Source of the DNA: Caldimonas brevitalea
Lineage (GTDB): Bacteria; Pseudomonadota; Gammaproteobacteria; Burkholderiales; Burkholderiaceae_C
Reading direction: 5' to 3'
Assembly (NCBI RefSeq): GCF_001017435.1
Contig: NZ_CP011371.1
Location: 744,001 to 808,000 of the forward strand
Length of the DNA stretch: 64,000 bases
The notes under the pieces are model-generated. The model was given only the letters and a program-made list of their open reading frames with translations, was not told where the DNA came from and did no database searches. The translations under genes and the position numbers were made by a program. Positions 25,120 through 34,856 of the stretch are shown piece after piece (the first letter of the stretch is position 1; the number at the start of each line of letters is the position of its first letter).

Positions 25120-25496
25120 GTGGGTCTCCAGTAGCTCGTGATGGGCCGATCTGCGACGGCCGATCAGCCGGGGCCGAGGAGGCGGCGGGGCATCCTGCGC
25201 AGCCGCGAACGGCCGGGCGGGACACACCGACACGGTGGCGCACAGGGCGTGCGCCGGGCAGCGCCTGTCGCGCCGCCATGTCTGCCCTCCTGTCATTCAC
25301 TCTAGGCAGTGACCGCCTGCAGTTCATTCCCTCTTGAGAGGGCCAGGGGAACCCCTTGGCACGGTGTTCCGAGGCCCGATTCGGGCATCGAAAGCGCCGC
25401 CCCGGCGCACTGCACAAATTCCATCCCTAACGTCTTGCAACACTCGCCGCAACCGTCGTCCGCCGTGGCACCATGTGGACCACCGGAGGCCAAGGC
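25120..25496. other. 377-bp divergent intergenic region with a 14-bp imperfect palindrome
   Basis: Must hold the promoters of the secreted-protein gene (left) and the methyltransferase gene (right). The one clear structure is CCCTCT-TG-AGAGGG at 25329-25342, two perfect 6-nt arms, a possible operator. No coding potential beyond shadows. Confidence 0.5.
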
Positions 25497-26462
25497 ATGC
25501 AAGACAGAGGCACTGCACACCACCCTCTCGACGCCACGCGCGTTCGCGACATCGGGCGAGCCCAGGTCCTGCGCGAGTTCGTGCTGTCGCGGCTCGCCTA
25601 CCGGCTTGGCCGTGCCGTGCGCGCCAAGGGGTACCCGGTGCTGGCGGCCGTGCCCTCCGATGCGGTGGGCCAGCACATCTTCACCGACGGGCTCTACGAG
25701 AAAGACCTGCTGCTGTCCTTGTTCGACACGGTGCTCGCCGGCTACCGGGACGAGTTCGCGCAGGGCGTGGCGCTCGATGTGGGAGCCAACGTCGGCAACC
25801 ACACCTTGTTTCTCGCGCCGCGCTTCGCGCAGGTGGTCGCGGTCGAGCCCAACCCGCCCATCGTCAAGATTCTGCAGGCCAATATCGAGCTGAACGATGT
25901 CGCCAATGTCACCGTGGTGCCGGTGGGCTTGGGCGACGAAGACGCCGATTGCCGTTTCGTGCAGAACCAGAGCGGCAACCTGGGCGGCTCGAGCTTCGCC
26001 GGCGAGTCCGCCCGCGCGACCGCAGGACGCTTGCGCGTGCTGCCGGTGCGCCGGGGCGATGACGTGGTGCAGCGGCTCGACCTCGTGCGGCCCGTGCGCC
26101 TCGTCAAGATCGACGTGGAAGGGTATGAGCTGCGGGTGCTGCGCGGCCTGCAAGCGGTGCTCGACGTCGACCGGCCGCTGGTGCTGTTCGAATCCAATCA
26201 CAGCGCCGGGCCGGGCGGCGGCGACGAGGTCGCCAGCTGGCTGCGCCAGCGCGGCTACCGCCATCTCTACAGCGTGGGTCGCCGTTGGGATGTGCCCGGG
26301 CCGATCCGGCGCGTGCCCAAACTGCGCGGACTGGTCGAACTGTTGCTTGGCTGCGCCTGCGGCGGCCATTTCTGGCTGCGGGAACTCGAGCAACTGGAAG
26401 AGCGGGCCTACCGCCTGCTGTTGGCAAGCCCCGAAGCGCTGTCGTTGCCGCAGCCGTCCTGA
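25497..26462 (+). CDS. FkbM-family SAM-dependent methyltransferase
   Basis: 321 aa. The SAM-binding motif I reads VALDVGANVGNHTLFLA and motif post-I VVAVEPNPP; the FkbM family's C-terminal signature VKIDVEGYELRVLRGL is present and complete. FkbM enzymes O-methylate sugars, polyketides or lipids. No TM or signal. ATG at 25497 has GGAGG 7 nt upstream; an ATG 24 nt earlier has none. No glycan or polyketide cluster is adjacent, so the acceptor is unknown. Confidence 0.88.
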   Translation: MQDRGTAHHPLDATRVRDIGRAQVLREFVLSRLAYRLGRAVRAKGYPVLAAVPSDAVGQHIFTDGLYEKDLLLSLFDTVLAGYRDEFAQGVALDVGANVGNHTLFLAPRFAQVVAVEPNPPIVKILQANIELNDVANVTVVPVGLGDEDADCRFVQNQSGNLGGSSFAGESARATAGRLRVLPVRRGDDVVQRLDLVRPVRLVKIDVEGYELRVLRGLQAVLDVDRPLVLFESNHSAGPGGGDEVASWLRQRGYRHLYSVGRRWDVPGPIRRVPKLRGLVELLLGCACGGHFWLRELEQLEERAYRLLLASPEALSLPQPS

Positions 26463-26837
26463 GCGTCGGGGCGTCGGTCGCGGGCCACCATCAGGCGCGG
26501 CCGTCCTGCTCGCGGTGGTCCGGCCCGGGCGCGCCGCCGCCGCGGCGCCGGAGACGGGGAATGCGCCCCGGTGCAGGGCCGTCAGGGAGATGACAGACGG
26601 TGGCGGGCAAGGCCTCTCGTTTGCTACGCACCGGGAGGCGCTGGTAGTCCTGTCAGCGCCTGGCATGTTTTCAAGTCGCCTCGCGGGAGCCATTGGCGTG
26701 ACCTGTTGTGACGCATTCGACCGCGCGTCGGGACGACGGCAGGCGCGGCGGTCTCGGCCTCGTTCCCCCGGGCGGTGGGCCCTTGCCCTCCGGCGCCGTG
26801 GGCGCCTGGCCGGCGAGCCGCAAGGAAGGGCGGGAGC
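26463..26837. other. 375-bp intergenic region, nothing recognised
   Basis: Between the FkbM methyltransferase and the CHASE kinase. GC-rich with short G/C inverted repeats but no convincing terminator, promoter or gene. Confidence 0.4.
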
Positions 26838-29800
26838 GTGAGCGAAAGGCGCTACCCCACGCTGCTCTGCCTGGCCGTGTTCATGGCCGGTCTGCTGGTC
26901 GCCGCTGCGGTCGGCTGGGCCCGACACACCGCCAACCAGGCGCAGGCCCAAGCCCGCTTCGATGCGGTCACACGGCGTGCGACCGCCGATCTTCAGACCC
27001 GCATGGCGCCCTATGCCTACGGCTTGCGCGGCGCGGGCGGCGCGGTGATCGCGGCGGGCGGTGAGGCGGTGACACGGGAGCGCTTTCGGCAGTACAGCGC
27101 GACGCGGCAATTCCAGCGCGAGTTCCGCGGCTCGCGCGGCTTCGGCTTTGTGCGGCGGGTGCCCCGGGCGGAGGAAACGGTTTTTCTCGCCGCTGCCCGG
27201 CGCGACGGCCAGCCCGATTTCCGCATCCATGAATTGAGCCCGCACGAAGGCGAACGCTACGTCATCCAGTACATCGAGCCGGTCGAACTGAACCTGCAGG
27301 CGATCGGGCTCGACATCGCATCCGAAGGCCATCGGCGGGCCGCTGCGATCGCGGCGATGCGCAGTGGCAAGCCTGCGTTGACGGCGCCCATCACCTTGGT
27401 GCAAGCCAGCGGTCTGCACCGCCGCTCCTTCCTGCTGTTGCTGCCCATCTTTCAGCGCGGGCACCAACCGGCGACAGTGGCCGAGCGCGAGACGGCCTGC
27501 TTCGGCTGGGCCTACATGCCATTGGCCATGGACGAGGTGCTCGGTGACTTCAACTACTCCGAAGGCGAGTTCGCGCTGGCCCTCTACGACGTGCCGGCCG
27601 ACGGGACGCCCGAACGGTTCTTCACCTCGCCCGGGTGGGACACGTCCGACACCCAGGCCTTGAGCCGACGCCTGACGCTGCCGATGTACGGCCGGCAGTG
27701 GCAGATGGAAGTGCGCGCGCTGCCCGCGTTCTTCGCCAACCTGCAGGCGCCCGATCCGCGCGCTTACGCGGGGGCCGTGGCAGCCACGTTCGCACTGGCG
27801 GCGGTGCTGCTGTACGTCTGGCTGCTGGGGGCCGAGCGAGAACGCCTGGTGCGCACGCAGCAGGCCCGCATGGCCGCGATGGTCGACAGTTCGCAGGACG
27901 CCATCGTCGGCATCTCGCTGCAGGACACCGTCACCGACTGGAACCGGGCTGCGGAGCGCATCTTCGGCTACACCGCGGCGCAAGCGCTGCAGCGGCGCCT
28001 GGTGGACCTGATCGTGCCACCCGAGCGGATGCAGGAAGAGATGCGGCTGATCGAGCAGGCGGCTCAGGGAGAGGACGTGCCGGTGTTCGACACCGTGCGT
28101 TTGCGGCAAGACGGCGGCCGGGTCGATGTCTCGGTGTCGCTGTCGCCCATTCGCAGTGCCGACGGGCGCATCACCGGCGCCGCCAAGACGCTCCGCGACA
28201 TCAGCCGGCGCAAGGCGGCTGAAGCGAAGATCCTCGACCTCAATGCCACGCTGGAGCAGCAGGTGTCGCAGCGCACCGCGCAATTGCGGGCCTTGGCCGC
28301 CCGTGAGCGTGCGATCCTGGGCAGTGCGGCAAGCGCCATCATCGCGACCGACACCGAAGGGGTGGTGGTGCTGTTCAATCCCGCCGCAGAAGCCATGCTG
28401 GGCTGGCGGGCCGCTGATGTGATCGGCCGGTTGGGCATGGCGCACTTCCACGACCCGGGCGAGCTGCAGGCGCGCGAACAGGCGCTGGCCGCCGAGCTGG
28501 GACGACCCCTACGCCCGGGGGAAGTGTTCGGGGTCGGTGCGCACGGCGGGCCCGCGGAACACCGGGAATGGACGTACGTGCGCCAGGACGGCACGCGCTT
28601 GCCGGTCTTGCTGAGCGTGAGCGCGGTGCGCGACGACGCCGGCCACAACACCGGCTTCATGGCGGTGGCGGTGGACTTGTCGGAGCGCAAGCGGCTCGAG
28701 CGCGAGTTGCTCGACCTCAACCAGGCGCTCACCGAGCGCAGCGTGCAGGCCGAGGCGGCGACCCAGGCCAAGAGCGCCTTCCTGGCCAACATGAGCCACG
28801 AAATCCGCACGCCGATGAACGCCATCATCGGCCTGACCCAGCTGATGCGGCGCGACAGCGCCGACCGCGCCACGCGCGAGCGGCTCGACATGGTCATCGA
28901 TGCGTCTCGCCACCTGCTGGCGATCATCAACAACGTCCTCGACCTGTCCAAGATCGAGGTCGGCAAGCTGGCGCTCGAGCAGACCGACTTCGACCTCGAC
29001 CGGCTGCTTGCGCGTACCTGTGCGCTGGTGCGAACCGCCGCGCGAGACAAGGGCGTGGAACTGGTGCTCGACCTAGACGACACGCCCAGCTGCTTGATCG
29101 GTGACCCCACCCGGCTCGAACAGGCCCTGCTCAACCTGGTCGGCAATGCCGTGAAATTCACGCCGACCGGCTCGATCGTCGTGCGGTGTCGCTGCATCGA
29201 GCGCCGCGAGCAGGACTTGCTGGTGCGCTTCGAAGTCGTCGACACCGGCATCGGTGTGCCGTCCGACGCCATCGACAAGGTGTTCGGCGCTTTCGAACAA
29301 GGCGACAACTCGACCACCCGGCGCTACGGCGGCACCGGTCTCGGCTTGACCATCACCCGCCAACTGGCGCAGCTGATGGGAGGCGACACCGGGGCCAGCA
29401 GCCAGGCGGGCGCGGGCAGCACCTTTTGGTTCAGCGCCCGCTTGCGCGTGGCGCCGCCCAACCTTGCGAGCGCGACGGCCGCCGCCCCGGTACTGGACGG
29501 GCGTCGCGCGCTGATCGTCGAGGATCTCGACGCCGCCAGCCAGGCGCTGGGCGAAATGCTGAAGCGGCTGGGGGTGCGGCGGGCCGACCGCGCCGCGTCG
29601 TCCGCGCGCGCCGTCGAGATGGCGCGGGCGGCACAGGTTGCGGGCGAGGCCTACGACGTGCTGCTGATCGACTGCGAGCTGCCGGCGCGCGGCGGTCTCC
29701 ATCTCGCGCGCGAGCTGTTGCGCGGCGACGCGGGTGTTGCGGGCGGCGCCGTGTGCTTGTTGCTGACGCTGGGCGATGCCGATGCGGTCCGCGCCAAGGC

Positions 29801-30392
29801 CGGCGATCTGCAGGGCGTGTGTGTGCTGGAGAAGCCGGTGTCGATGACCTTGATGCGCGAGGGCTGCATCGCCGCGATGTCGCCCGCCGCGGGCCTGCCC
29901 GCCGCGCTCCCGGCGGAGGGCCGCGGCGCGCTGCAGGAGCCGCGTTTCGAAGGCGCCCGGGTACTGCTCGCCGAAGACAACCCGGTGAACCAGCTGGTCG
30001 CCGTCGAGCAACTGCAGTCGCTGGGTTTGGAGGTCGACCTGGCGCCCACCGGCGTTGCCGCGGTCGAGCAGGCGCGCGCAGCACGCTACGACCTGATCCT
30101 GATGGACTTGCACATGCCGGAGATGGACGGTCTCACCGCCACACGTGAGATCCGACGCCTGGCGCAGCACCGCTCCACGCCGATCCTCGCGATGACCGCC
30201 AGCGCTTTCGGCGAAGACCGCGACGCCTGCCTCGCCGCCGGCATGGACGATCACATCTCGAAGCCCGTCGAAACCTCGGTGCTGATCCGCACCCTGGGTC
30301 GGTGGCTCGGGAGCGTCGCCGACGCCGCGGCCCGCGGCCCGCAGCACCCGCCTGAAACGGGCGGGCGACGGGGGCCGCACGTGGCCCGCTGA
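26838..30392 (+). CDS. CHASE-domain hybrid sensor histidine kinase
   Basis: 1184 aa. TM1 (about 7-28), periplasmic CHASE domain (about 50-210; contains FRGFGFVRR-like GSRGFGFVRRVP and YVIQYIEPVE), TM2 (about 313-335), PAS1 (about 350-465), PAS2 (about 490-620), HisKA with His 654 in NMSHEIRTPMNAI, HATPase_c (NLVGNAVKFT, DTGIGV, GGTGLGLTI), then two receivers: Asp 945 (LLIDCELP) and Asp 1090 (LMDLHMPEMDG). All catalytic boxes are intact. CHASE domains bind small extracellular ligands such as cytokinin-like molecules or peptides. GTG at 26838 chosen: AAGGAAGG lies 8 nt before, and it puts TM1 at the N-terminus. Neither a HPt protein nor a DNA-binding regulator is adjacent. Confidence 0.9.
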   Translation: MSERRYPTLLCLAVFMAGLLVAAAVGWARHTANQAQAQARFDAVTRRATADLQTRMAPYAYGLRGAGGAVIAAGGEAVTRERFRQYSATRQFQREFRGSRGFGFVRRVPRAEETVFLAAARRDGQPDFRIHELSPHEGERYVIQYIEPVELNLQAIGLDIASEGHRRAAAIAAMRSGKPALTAPITLVQASGLHRRSFLLLLPIFQRGHQPATVAERETACFGWAYMPLAMDEVLGDFNYSEGEFALALYDVPADGTPERFFTSPGWDTSDTQALSRRLTLPMYGRQWQMEVRALPAFFANLQAPDPRAYAGAVAATFALAAVLLYVWLLGAERERLVRTQQARMAAMVDSSQDAIVGISLQDTVTDWNRAAERIFGYTAAQALQRRLVDLIVPPERMQEEMRLIEQAAQGEDVPVFDTVRLRQDGGRVDVSVSLSPIRSADGRITGAAKTLRDISRRKAAEAKILDLNATLEQQVSQRTAQLRALAARERAILGSAASAIIATDTEGVVVLFNPAAEAMLGWRAADVIGRLGMAHFHDPGELQAREQALAAELGRPLRPGEVFGVGAHGGPAEHREWTYVRQDGTRLPVLLSVSAVRDDAGHNTGFMAVAVDLSERKRLERELLDLNQALTERSVQAEAATQAKSAFLANMSHEIRTPMNAIIGLTQLMRRDSADRATRERLDMVIDASRHLLAIINNVLDLSKIEVGKLALEQTDFDLDRLLARTCALVRTAARDKGVELVLDLDDTPSCLIGDPTRLEQALLNLVGNAVKFTPTGSIVVRCRCIERREQDLLVRFEVVDTGIGVPSDAIDKVFGAFEQGDNSTTRRYGGTGLGLTITRQLAQLMGGDTGASSQAGAGSTFWFSARLRVAPPNLASATAAAPVLDGRRALIVEDLDAASQALGEMLKRLGVRRADRAASSARAVEMARAAQVAGEAYDVLLIDCELPARGGLHLARELLRGDAGVAGGAVCLLLTLGDADAVRAKAGDLQGVCVLEKPVSMTLMREGCIAAMSPAAGLPAALPAEGRGALQEPRFEGARVLLAEDNPVNQLVAVEQLQSLGLEVDLAPTGVAAVEQARAARYDLILMDLHMPEMDGLTATREIRRLAQHRSTPILAMTASAFGEDRDACLAAGMDDHISKPVETSVLIRTLGRWLGSVADAAARGPQHPPETGGRRGPHVAR

Positions 30393-30706
30393 CAACACCT
30401 TGCATCGGCTCGGCGGCCGGCGCGCATGCTGCTGCCGCTCCGGCCGGGATGGCGCACCGCGGCACCCGCTGTCGACCCGTGCCAGGACGGCGAGCCCCCA
30501 CTACGGCGGCCGGGCGCAACCGCTTTGTGCGCCTTCGCCGCCACCCTTGTGGCGTCCGCTTTTGTCCTGCTGCCGCTGCCGCCGTCTGGCTACGCTGCCC
30601 CTGGCGGCTGCCGCAGCGCCACCCCCTTCGGCGTGCTTGCTCAAACCTCGGGCCCTTGCACAAAATCGCCCGACACAACACCCACACGATGGATGAGGGA
30701 ACGGGT
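30393..30706. other. 314-bp intergenic region, nothing recognised
   Basis: Between the hybrid kinase and the M48 peptidase. A hydrophobic stretch can be translated here in one frame but it has no ribosome site or family match and runs on out of frame into the peptidase gene. No clear terminator. Confidence 0.4.
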
Positions 30707-32614
30707 ATGGAACTCGCGCAATTCGAGCGCATGGTCGAGCGCCTGGAAGCCGAAAGCCAACGCTCGCCGGGCCTCTACCAACTCAAGGTGGCGCTGCTCG
30801 CGCTGCTCGGGTTTGGCCTGCTGGCGCTGATCCTCGGCTTCGCCGGGCTGGCCTTGCTGCTGATCGGCGGCCTGCTGGTCGCGGCCGTGCTGACCGGCGG
30901 CAAGGCGCTGATCGTGCTGTTCAAGCTGGGCAAGCTGCTGGTGCTGCTGGCCGTGCCGCTGTGGTTGTTGCTGAAGTCGTCGCTGTCGGCCTTGTTCACG
31001 CGCTTTCCGCCGCCGCAGGGCCGCGAGCTGACGGCAGAGCAGGCCCCCGCCCTGTTCGCGGCGCTGGACGAGATGCGCCGGCGCATGCGCGGGCCGCGCT
31101 TCCACCATGTCTTGATCACCGACGATCTCAACGCCGCCGTCGTGCAGCGGCCCTTGTTCGGTTTGTTCGGATGGCCGCGCAACTACCTCTTGCTGGGCCT
31201 GCCTTTGCTCGAGAGCCTGTCGCCCGAAGAAGCGCTGGCGGTGGTGGCGCATGAGTACGGACACCTGGCCGGTGCACACAGCCACTTCGGCGCCTTCATC
31301 TACCGTTTGCGCGCGACCTGGGGCAGCATCCAGGCGCTGTCGGCGCAGTGGCAGGGTTTTGGCGGCCGCTGGCTACAGCGTGCCGTGAGTTGGTATGCGC
31401 CGTACTTCAATGCCTACACCTTCGTGTTGGCGCGTGCGCATGAATACCAGGCCGATGCGGCCTCGGCCGAACTGGTCGGAGCCGCCACTGCGGTGAGCGC
31501 CCTCAAGCGCGTCAACGTCAGTGCCGCGGCCTACGACACCTTTCTCGACGACACCTTTGCCGCCGCACGTCAGCAGCCCACACCGCCCGCCGACCTGGCC
31601 GAGCAATGGGCTCACCGTGCGGTGCTGCCGCCGCCATCGGAGCACGCACAGCAGTGGCTGCAGCGTGCGCTCGATCGCGAGGCCGACGTCACCGACACCC
31701 ATCCCATCCTGCGGCGCCGCATCGAGGCGCTGGGCGGCAACGTGACCGCCGACAGTGTCGCGGCCCATCTGCCGTCGGCCCTGACCGGTCCATCGGCGGC
31801 GCAGACCTGGCTGGGCCGCGAGGCGAGCCGTCTGCGCCAGGCGATGCAGACGCAATGGCACGCCGAGGTGGCCGAGCGCTGGCGCCAGCACCATGACCAG
31901 TGGCAAGCCAAGCGGGCTCGCCTGACCGAACTGCAAGGCCTGCCGACGCCCGAGCCCGATGAGCAGATCGAAATCCTGCAGCTGAGGCTGCAGTTGCACC
32001 CCGACGACGACCATTTGCCGGCTCTGAGCGAGTTCAACGCGCAACATGCCGACCATGCCCTGGGCCTCTACCTCGAAGGCTGTGTGCGCCTCGATCGCAA
32101 TGACGACAGCGGCCTCGCCTTGCTCGAGCGCACCGCCGTGCTCGACCCCGACGCCGTCAAGCCGGTGTGCGACAAGGCCTATGGCTTTTTGAAGCAGCGC
32201 GACGACCCGCGGGCCGACGACTACGAGCGGCGCTGGCACGAGCGCCACCTGTGGGAGCTCGAGCGACAAACGCAGTTCGACCAGTTGTCGCACGACCACG
32301 AGCTGCGCCCGGCAGAACTGCCGGCCGAGACGCAGGCCGCCGTGCTGGCCCTGGTGCGCCGGCATCGCAAAGGCGTGGCCCGCGTGTGGCTGGTGCGCCG
32401 CGTGCTGCCGGCCGATGCCAGCGTGATGACCTATGTGTTGTGCCTGGAGCTGACCGTCTGGGCCCGTTGGCGCGGCCACCACGGCGCGATCGTCGATCGA
32501 CTCGCGAACGAAAGCTGGCCGCTGCACGTGATCATCTGCGCGCAGGATCGCCAGCCGAAGGCGTTCAAGCAGCGGGTGCGGGCGGTGCCGGGGGCGGCGC
32601 TGGGCTTGGGCTGA
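30707..32614 (+). CDS. M48-family membrane metallopeptidase
   Basis: 635 aa. Two to three hydrophobic helices at about residues 23-95, then an M48 (HtpX/Ste24-like) catalytic domain with zinc motif HEYGH at 182-186 and the third ligand in HEYQADAAS (Glu 246). The C-terminal 300 residues are soluble, with helical-repeat-like character (LHPDDDHLPALSEFNAQHAD, then GLALLERTAVLDPDAV), suggesting a TPR-like tail. M48 enzymes act in membrane-protein quality control. ATG at 30707 chosen because GAGGGA lies 7 nt before it; an ATG 18 nt earlier is in frame. Longer upstream in-frame sequence lacks family character. Confidence 0.87.
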   Translation: MELAQFERMVERLEAESQRSPGLYQLKVALLALLGFGLLALILGFAGLALLLIGGLLVAAVLTGGKALIVLFKLGKLLVLLAVPLWLLLKSSLSALFTRFPPPQGRELTAEQAPALFAALDEMRRRMRGPRFHHVLITDDLNAAVVQRPLFGLFGWPRNYLLLGLPLLESLSPEEALAVVAHEYGHLAGAHSHFGAFIYRLRATWGSIQALSAQWQGFGGRWLQRAVSWYAPYFNAYTFVLARAHEYQADAASAELVGAATAVSALKRVNVSAAAYDTFLDDTFAAARQQPTPPADLAEQWAHRAVLPPPSEHAQQWLQRALDREADVTDTHPILRRRIEALGGNVTADSVAAHLPSALTGPSAAQTWLGREASRLRQAMQTQWHAEVAERWRQHHDQWQAKRARLTELQGLPTPEPDEQIEILQLRLQLHPDDDHLPALSEFNAQHADHALGLYLEGCVRLDRNDDSGLALLERTAVLDPDAVKPVCDKAYGFLKQRDDPRADDYERRWHERHLWELERQTQFDQLSHDHELRPAELPAETQAAVLALVRRHRKGVARVWLVRRVLPADASVMTYVLCLELTVWARWRGHHGAIVDRLANESWPLHVIICAQDRQPKAFKQRVRAVPGAALGLG

Positions 32615-32683
32615 AAGTCCCGGTGCGGCGTTTCAGATGAGCAGATGATCGGTGGCGACGAACGGCGGCGGTGAAGGCAAGCC

Positions 32684-33583
32684 TCACCTGCCGCGCAGCT
32701 CTCGAAACTGCCAGACGATGTCCACCACCCGCTGTGCCGCATGGCTCAACACGGTGCCGGCACGCTGGGCCACCGCGAGCCGCCGCGTCACCGCGGGCCG
32801 CAGCGGCACCACCTGTATCTTGCCGTCCAGCGTCTCGCTGGGGTGCTCGAACGGCAGGATGGCCGCGCCGTACCCTGCCGCCACCAGGCGTCGCGTCACC
32901 TCGTTGAACAGCATCTCGATGCGCGCGGTAGGGTGCAACCCGGCCGTCGCAAACCAGGCCATCGTCTGCTGGTGCACAAGTGTCGTCGGCTCGTTGAAGA
33001 TCAGCGGCCGGCTCGCCAGCCACTGCGGCGTCACCGCCTTCGGCGCCTTCCAGCGAGCCGGCAGCAGCGCCATCATCGGCGTGTCGCGCCACGGGCTCAC
33101 GCTGAGCCCCGGGAAGGCGGCCTGAGGTGTCGCCACCAGGGCCAGATCGACATCGCCGACGAACAGCCGGTTCATCAGCTCGGCCGAGCGCGCCACCGAC
33201 ACCTGCACGTCGATGCCAGGCAGCTCGGCATCGAGCCGCTCGAGGATGCGCGGCAGCAGGTGCACCATCGCGCCCGAAGAGCTGCCCAGGCGCACACGCG
33301 CCACCTGGCCGTCTCGATGGCGCCGGACCAGCTCGACCGCCTCGCCGGCATCCCGCAGCAGCTGGCGCGCGCGGGTCACCAGCACCTCGCCGGCGCCGGT
33401 CGGCGTCACACGGCGGCCGCCCCGCACCAACAGCTGCGTGTCCAGCCTGGTCTCGAGTTCGCTCACGTGCAAGCTGACCGTCGGCTGCGCCAGGTGCAAG
33501 GCCCGGGCGGCCGCGGAAAAGCTGCCGAGTTCGGTGACGGCGACCAGCGTGCGCAGCTGGTCGAGGTTGAGTTCTCGCATCAT
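32684..33583 (-). CDS. LysR-family transcriptional regulator
   Basis: 299 aa. N-terminal winged helix-turn-helix (LDQLRTLVAVTELGSFSAAA, then LHLAQPTVSLHVSELE), then a periplasmic-binding-protein-like effector domain (VRLGSSSGAMVHLLPRIL to the C-terminus). Divergent from an MFS gene whose start is 68 nt away; LysR proteins commonly control such neighbours, usually with an inducer that the transporter moves or that is made by it. Alternative start 3 nt inside (MRELNLD). Confidence 0.92.
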   Translation of the reverse strand: MMRELNLDQLRTLVAVTELGSFSAAARALHLAQPTVSLHVSELETRLDTQLLVRGGRRVTPTGAGEVLVTRARQLLRDAGEAVELVRRHRDGQVARVRLGSSSGAMVHLLPRILERLDAELPGIDVQVSVARSAELMNRLFVGDVDLALVATPQAAFPGLSVSPWRDTPMMALLPARWKAPKAVTPQWLASRPLIFNEPTTLVHQQTMAWFATAGLHPTARIEMLFNEVTRRLVAAGYGAAILPFEHPSETLDGKIQVVPLRPAVTRRLAVAQRAGTVLSHAAQRVVDIVWQFRELRGR

Positions 33584-33604
33584 GGTTCCTGATGGCAGCG
33601 CTCA

Positions 33605-33620
33605 GCAAATTCAACTTTGC
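33605..33620. promoter_or_regulatory. Candidate LysR operator in the divergent promoter
   Basis: GCAAA-TTCAAC-TTTGC: 5-bp inverted arms 6 nt apart, in the 68-nt gap between the LysR start (33583) and the MFS start (33652). LysR boxes are usually 15-bp interrupted dyads, so the size and place fit; the match is not a formal T-N11-A site. Confidence 0.4.
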
Positions 33621-33651
33621 CTATGGCCGCAAGATCGGCAGCATAACGTCG

Positions 33652-34854
33652 ATGTCCGTTGCCCCACCTCCCACCCCTTCCGCTGTGCTGTCGGTCCGCG
33701 CGCTGGTCATGCTGTGCGTGCTGAACCACCTCGCGCTGACTGGCAGCCGCGTCGCGGTCTCGCTGAGCGCGCTCTCGCTGGGCGTGCCGGCCTTCCAGGT
33801 CGGCCTGATGATGGCGCTCTTTTCGCTGCTGCCGACGCTGGGCGCAGTGTGGCTGGGGCGTTGGGTCGACCGCGGCGGGCCACGGGTGCCGGCCTTGGCG
33901 GGGATGGTGGCGCTTTGGGCCGGCCTGCTGCTGCCCGCATGTCACTGGGCCCCGGCGATGCTGTGGCTGACCGCCGCCACGGCCGGGGCGGGGTACAACG
34001 CCTTGTTGCTGGCCGTGCAGGCTCAACTCGGCCGCTGTCGCGACGACGCAGGGCGGGCCCGTGGCCATTCGGGCATCGGGCTGGGCACCGCCCTGTCGGG
34101 CTGCCTGGGCCCACTCGTCGCCGGCCAGGCGATCACGCATGCCGGAGGCGAACTGGCGTTCTCGTTGCTGGCGGCCTGCTCGCTGATGGCGTGGGTGGGC
34201 GCGATCGTCACGCGACGCGGGCTGTCCGACGGGGCTGACGATATGCACCTGACGGCGCATCCCGCCCGTCTGTCCGTGCGGCAAGTGCTCGAGGCGCGGG
34301 GTCTGCGGCGCATCCTGCTCGTCGACTTGCTGGTGGGCGTGGCGTGGAATGCCAATACCTTCCTCGTGCCGGTGTTCGGCGCTCACAACGGCTGGTCAGC
34401 CGCAGCAGTGGGCAACCTGCTGGCGGCCTACAACGCTGCAGTGCTGCTGGCCCGGGCCCTGCCCGCGCCGTGGCGGCAGCGGCTCGGCGACGCCCGCATC
34501 ATCCGCTTCGCGCTGGCGTGCAGTGGGCTGTGCTTTTTGCTGTTCCCATTGGCGCACGCGCTGCCGATGGCGTTTGCGCTCGAGTGCGTGCTCGGGATCG
34601 GCCTTGGCAGCGCATTGCCGAGCGTGCTCGCGCTGCTGCATGCGGAATCGCCCGCCGGGCGCGGCGGGGAGGTGCTCGGGGTGCGTTTGGTCGTGCTCAA
34701 CGTCAGTGCCGTGGTGCTGCCGATCGGCCTAGGCGCCGCCGTCGGTGCATCGCTCGGCCTGGCCACGGCGATGGCTGCCTTGGGCGCCGTGCTGTCGTGC
34801 TTCGCCGCGATGCAGCGCCCGGCACAGCGGCCGGCCAAGTCAACGTCACAGTAA
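33652..34854 (+). CDS. MFS transporter
   Basis: 400 aa, about twelve hydrophobic segments. The motif A loop is recognisable after TM2 (WLGRWVDRGGPRVPAL) and the second half mirrors the first. N-terminus set at 33652 because the first TM follows soon after; the earlier in-frame ATG would place the candidate LysR site inside the coding region. Substrate unknown. Likely regulated by the divergent LysR protein. Confidence 0.86.
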   Translation: MSVAPPPTPSAVLSVRALVMLCVLNHLALTGSRVAVSLSALSLGVPAFQVGLMMALFSLLPTLGAVWLGRWVDRGGPRVPALAGMVALWAGLLLPACHWAPAMLWLTAATAGAGYNALLLAVQAQLGRCRDDAGRARGHSGIGLGTALSGCLGPLVAGQAITHAGGELAFSLLAACSLMAWVGAIVTRRGLSDGADDMHLTAHPARLSVRQVLEARGLRRILLVDLLVGVAWNANTFLVPVFGAHNGWSAAAVGNLLAAYNAAVLLARALPAPWRQRLGDARIIRFALACSGLCFLLFPLAHALPMAFALECVLGIGLGSALPSVLALLHAESPAGRGGEVLGVRLVVLNVSAVVLPIGLGAAVGASLGLATAMAALGAVLSCFAAMQRPAQRPAKSTSQ

Positions 34855-34856
34855 GA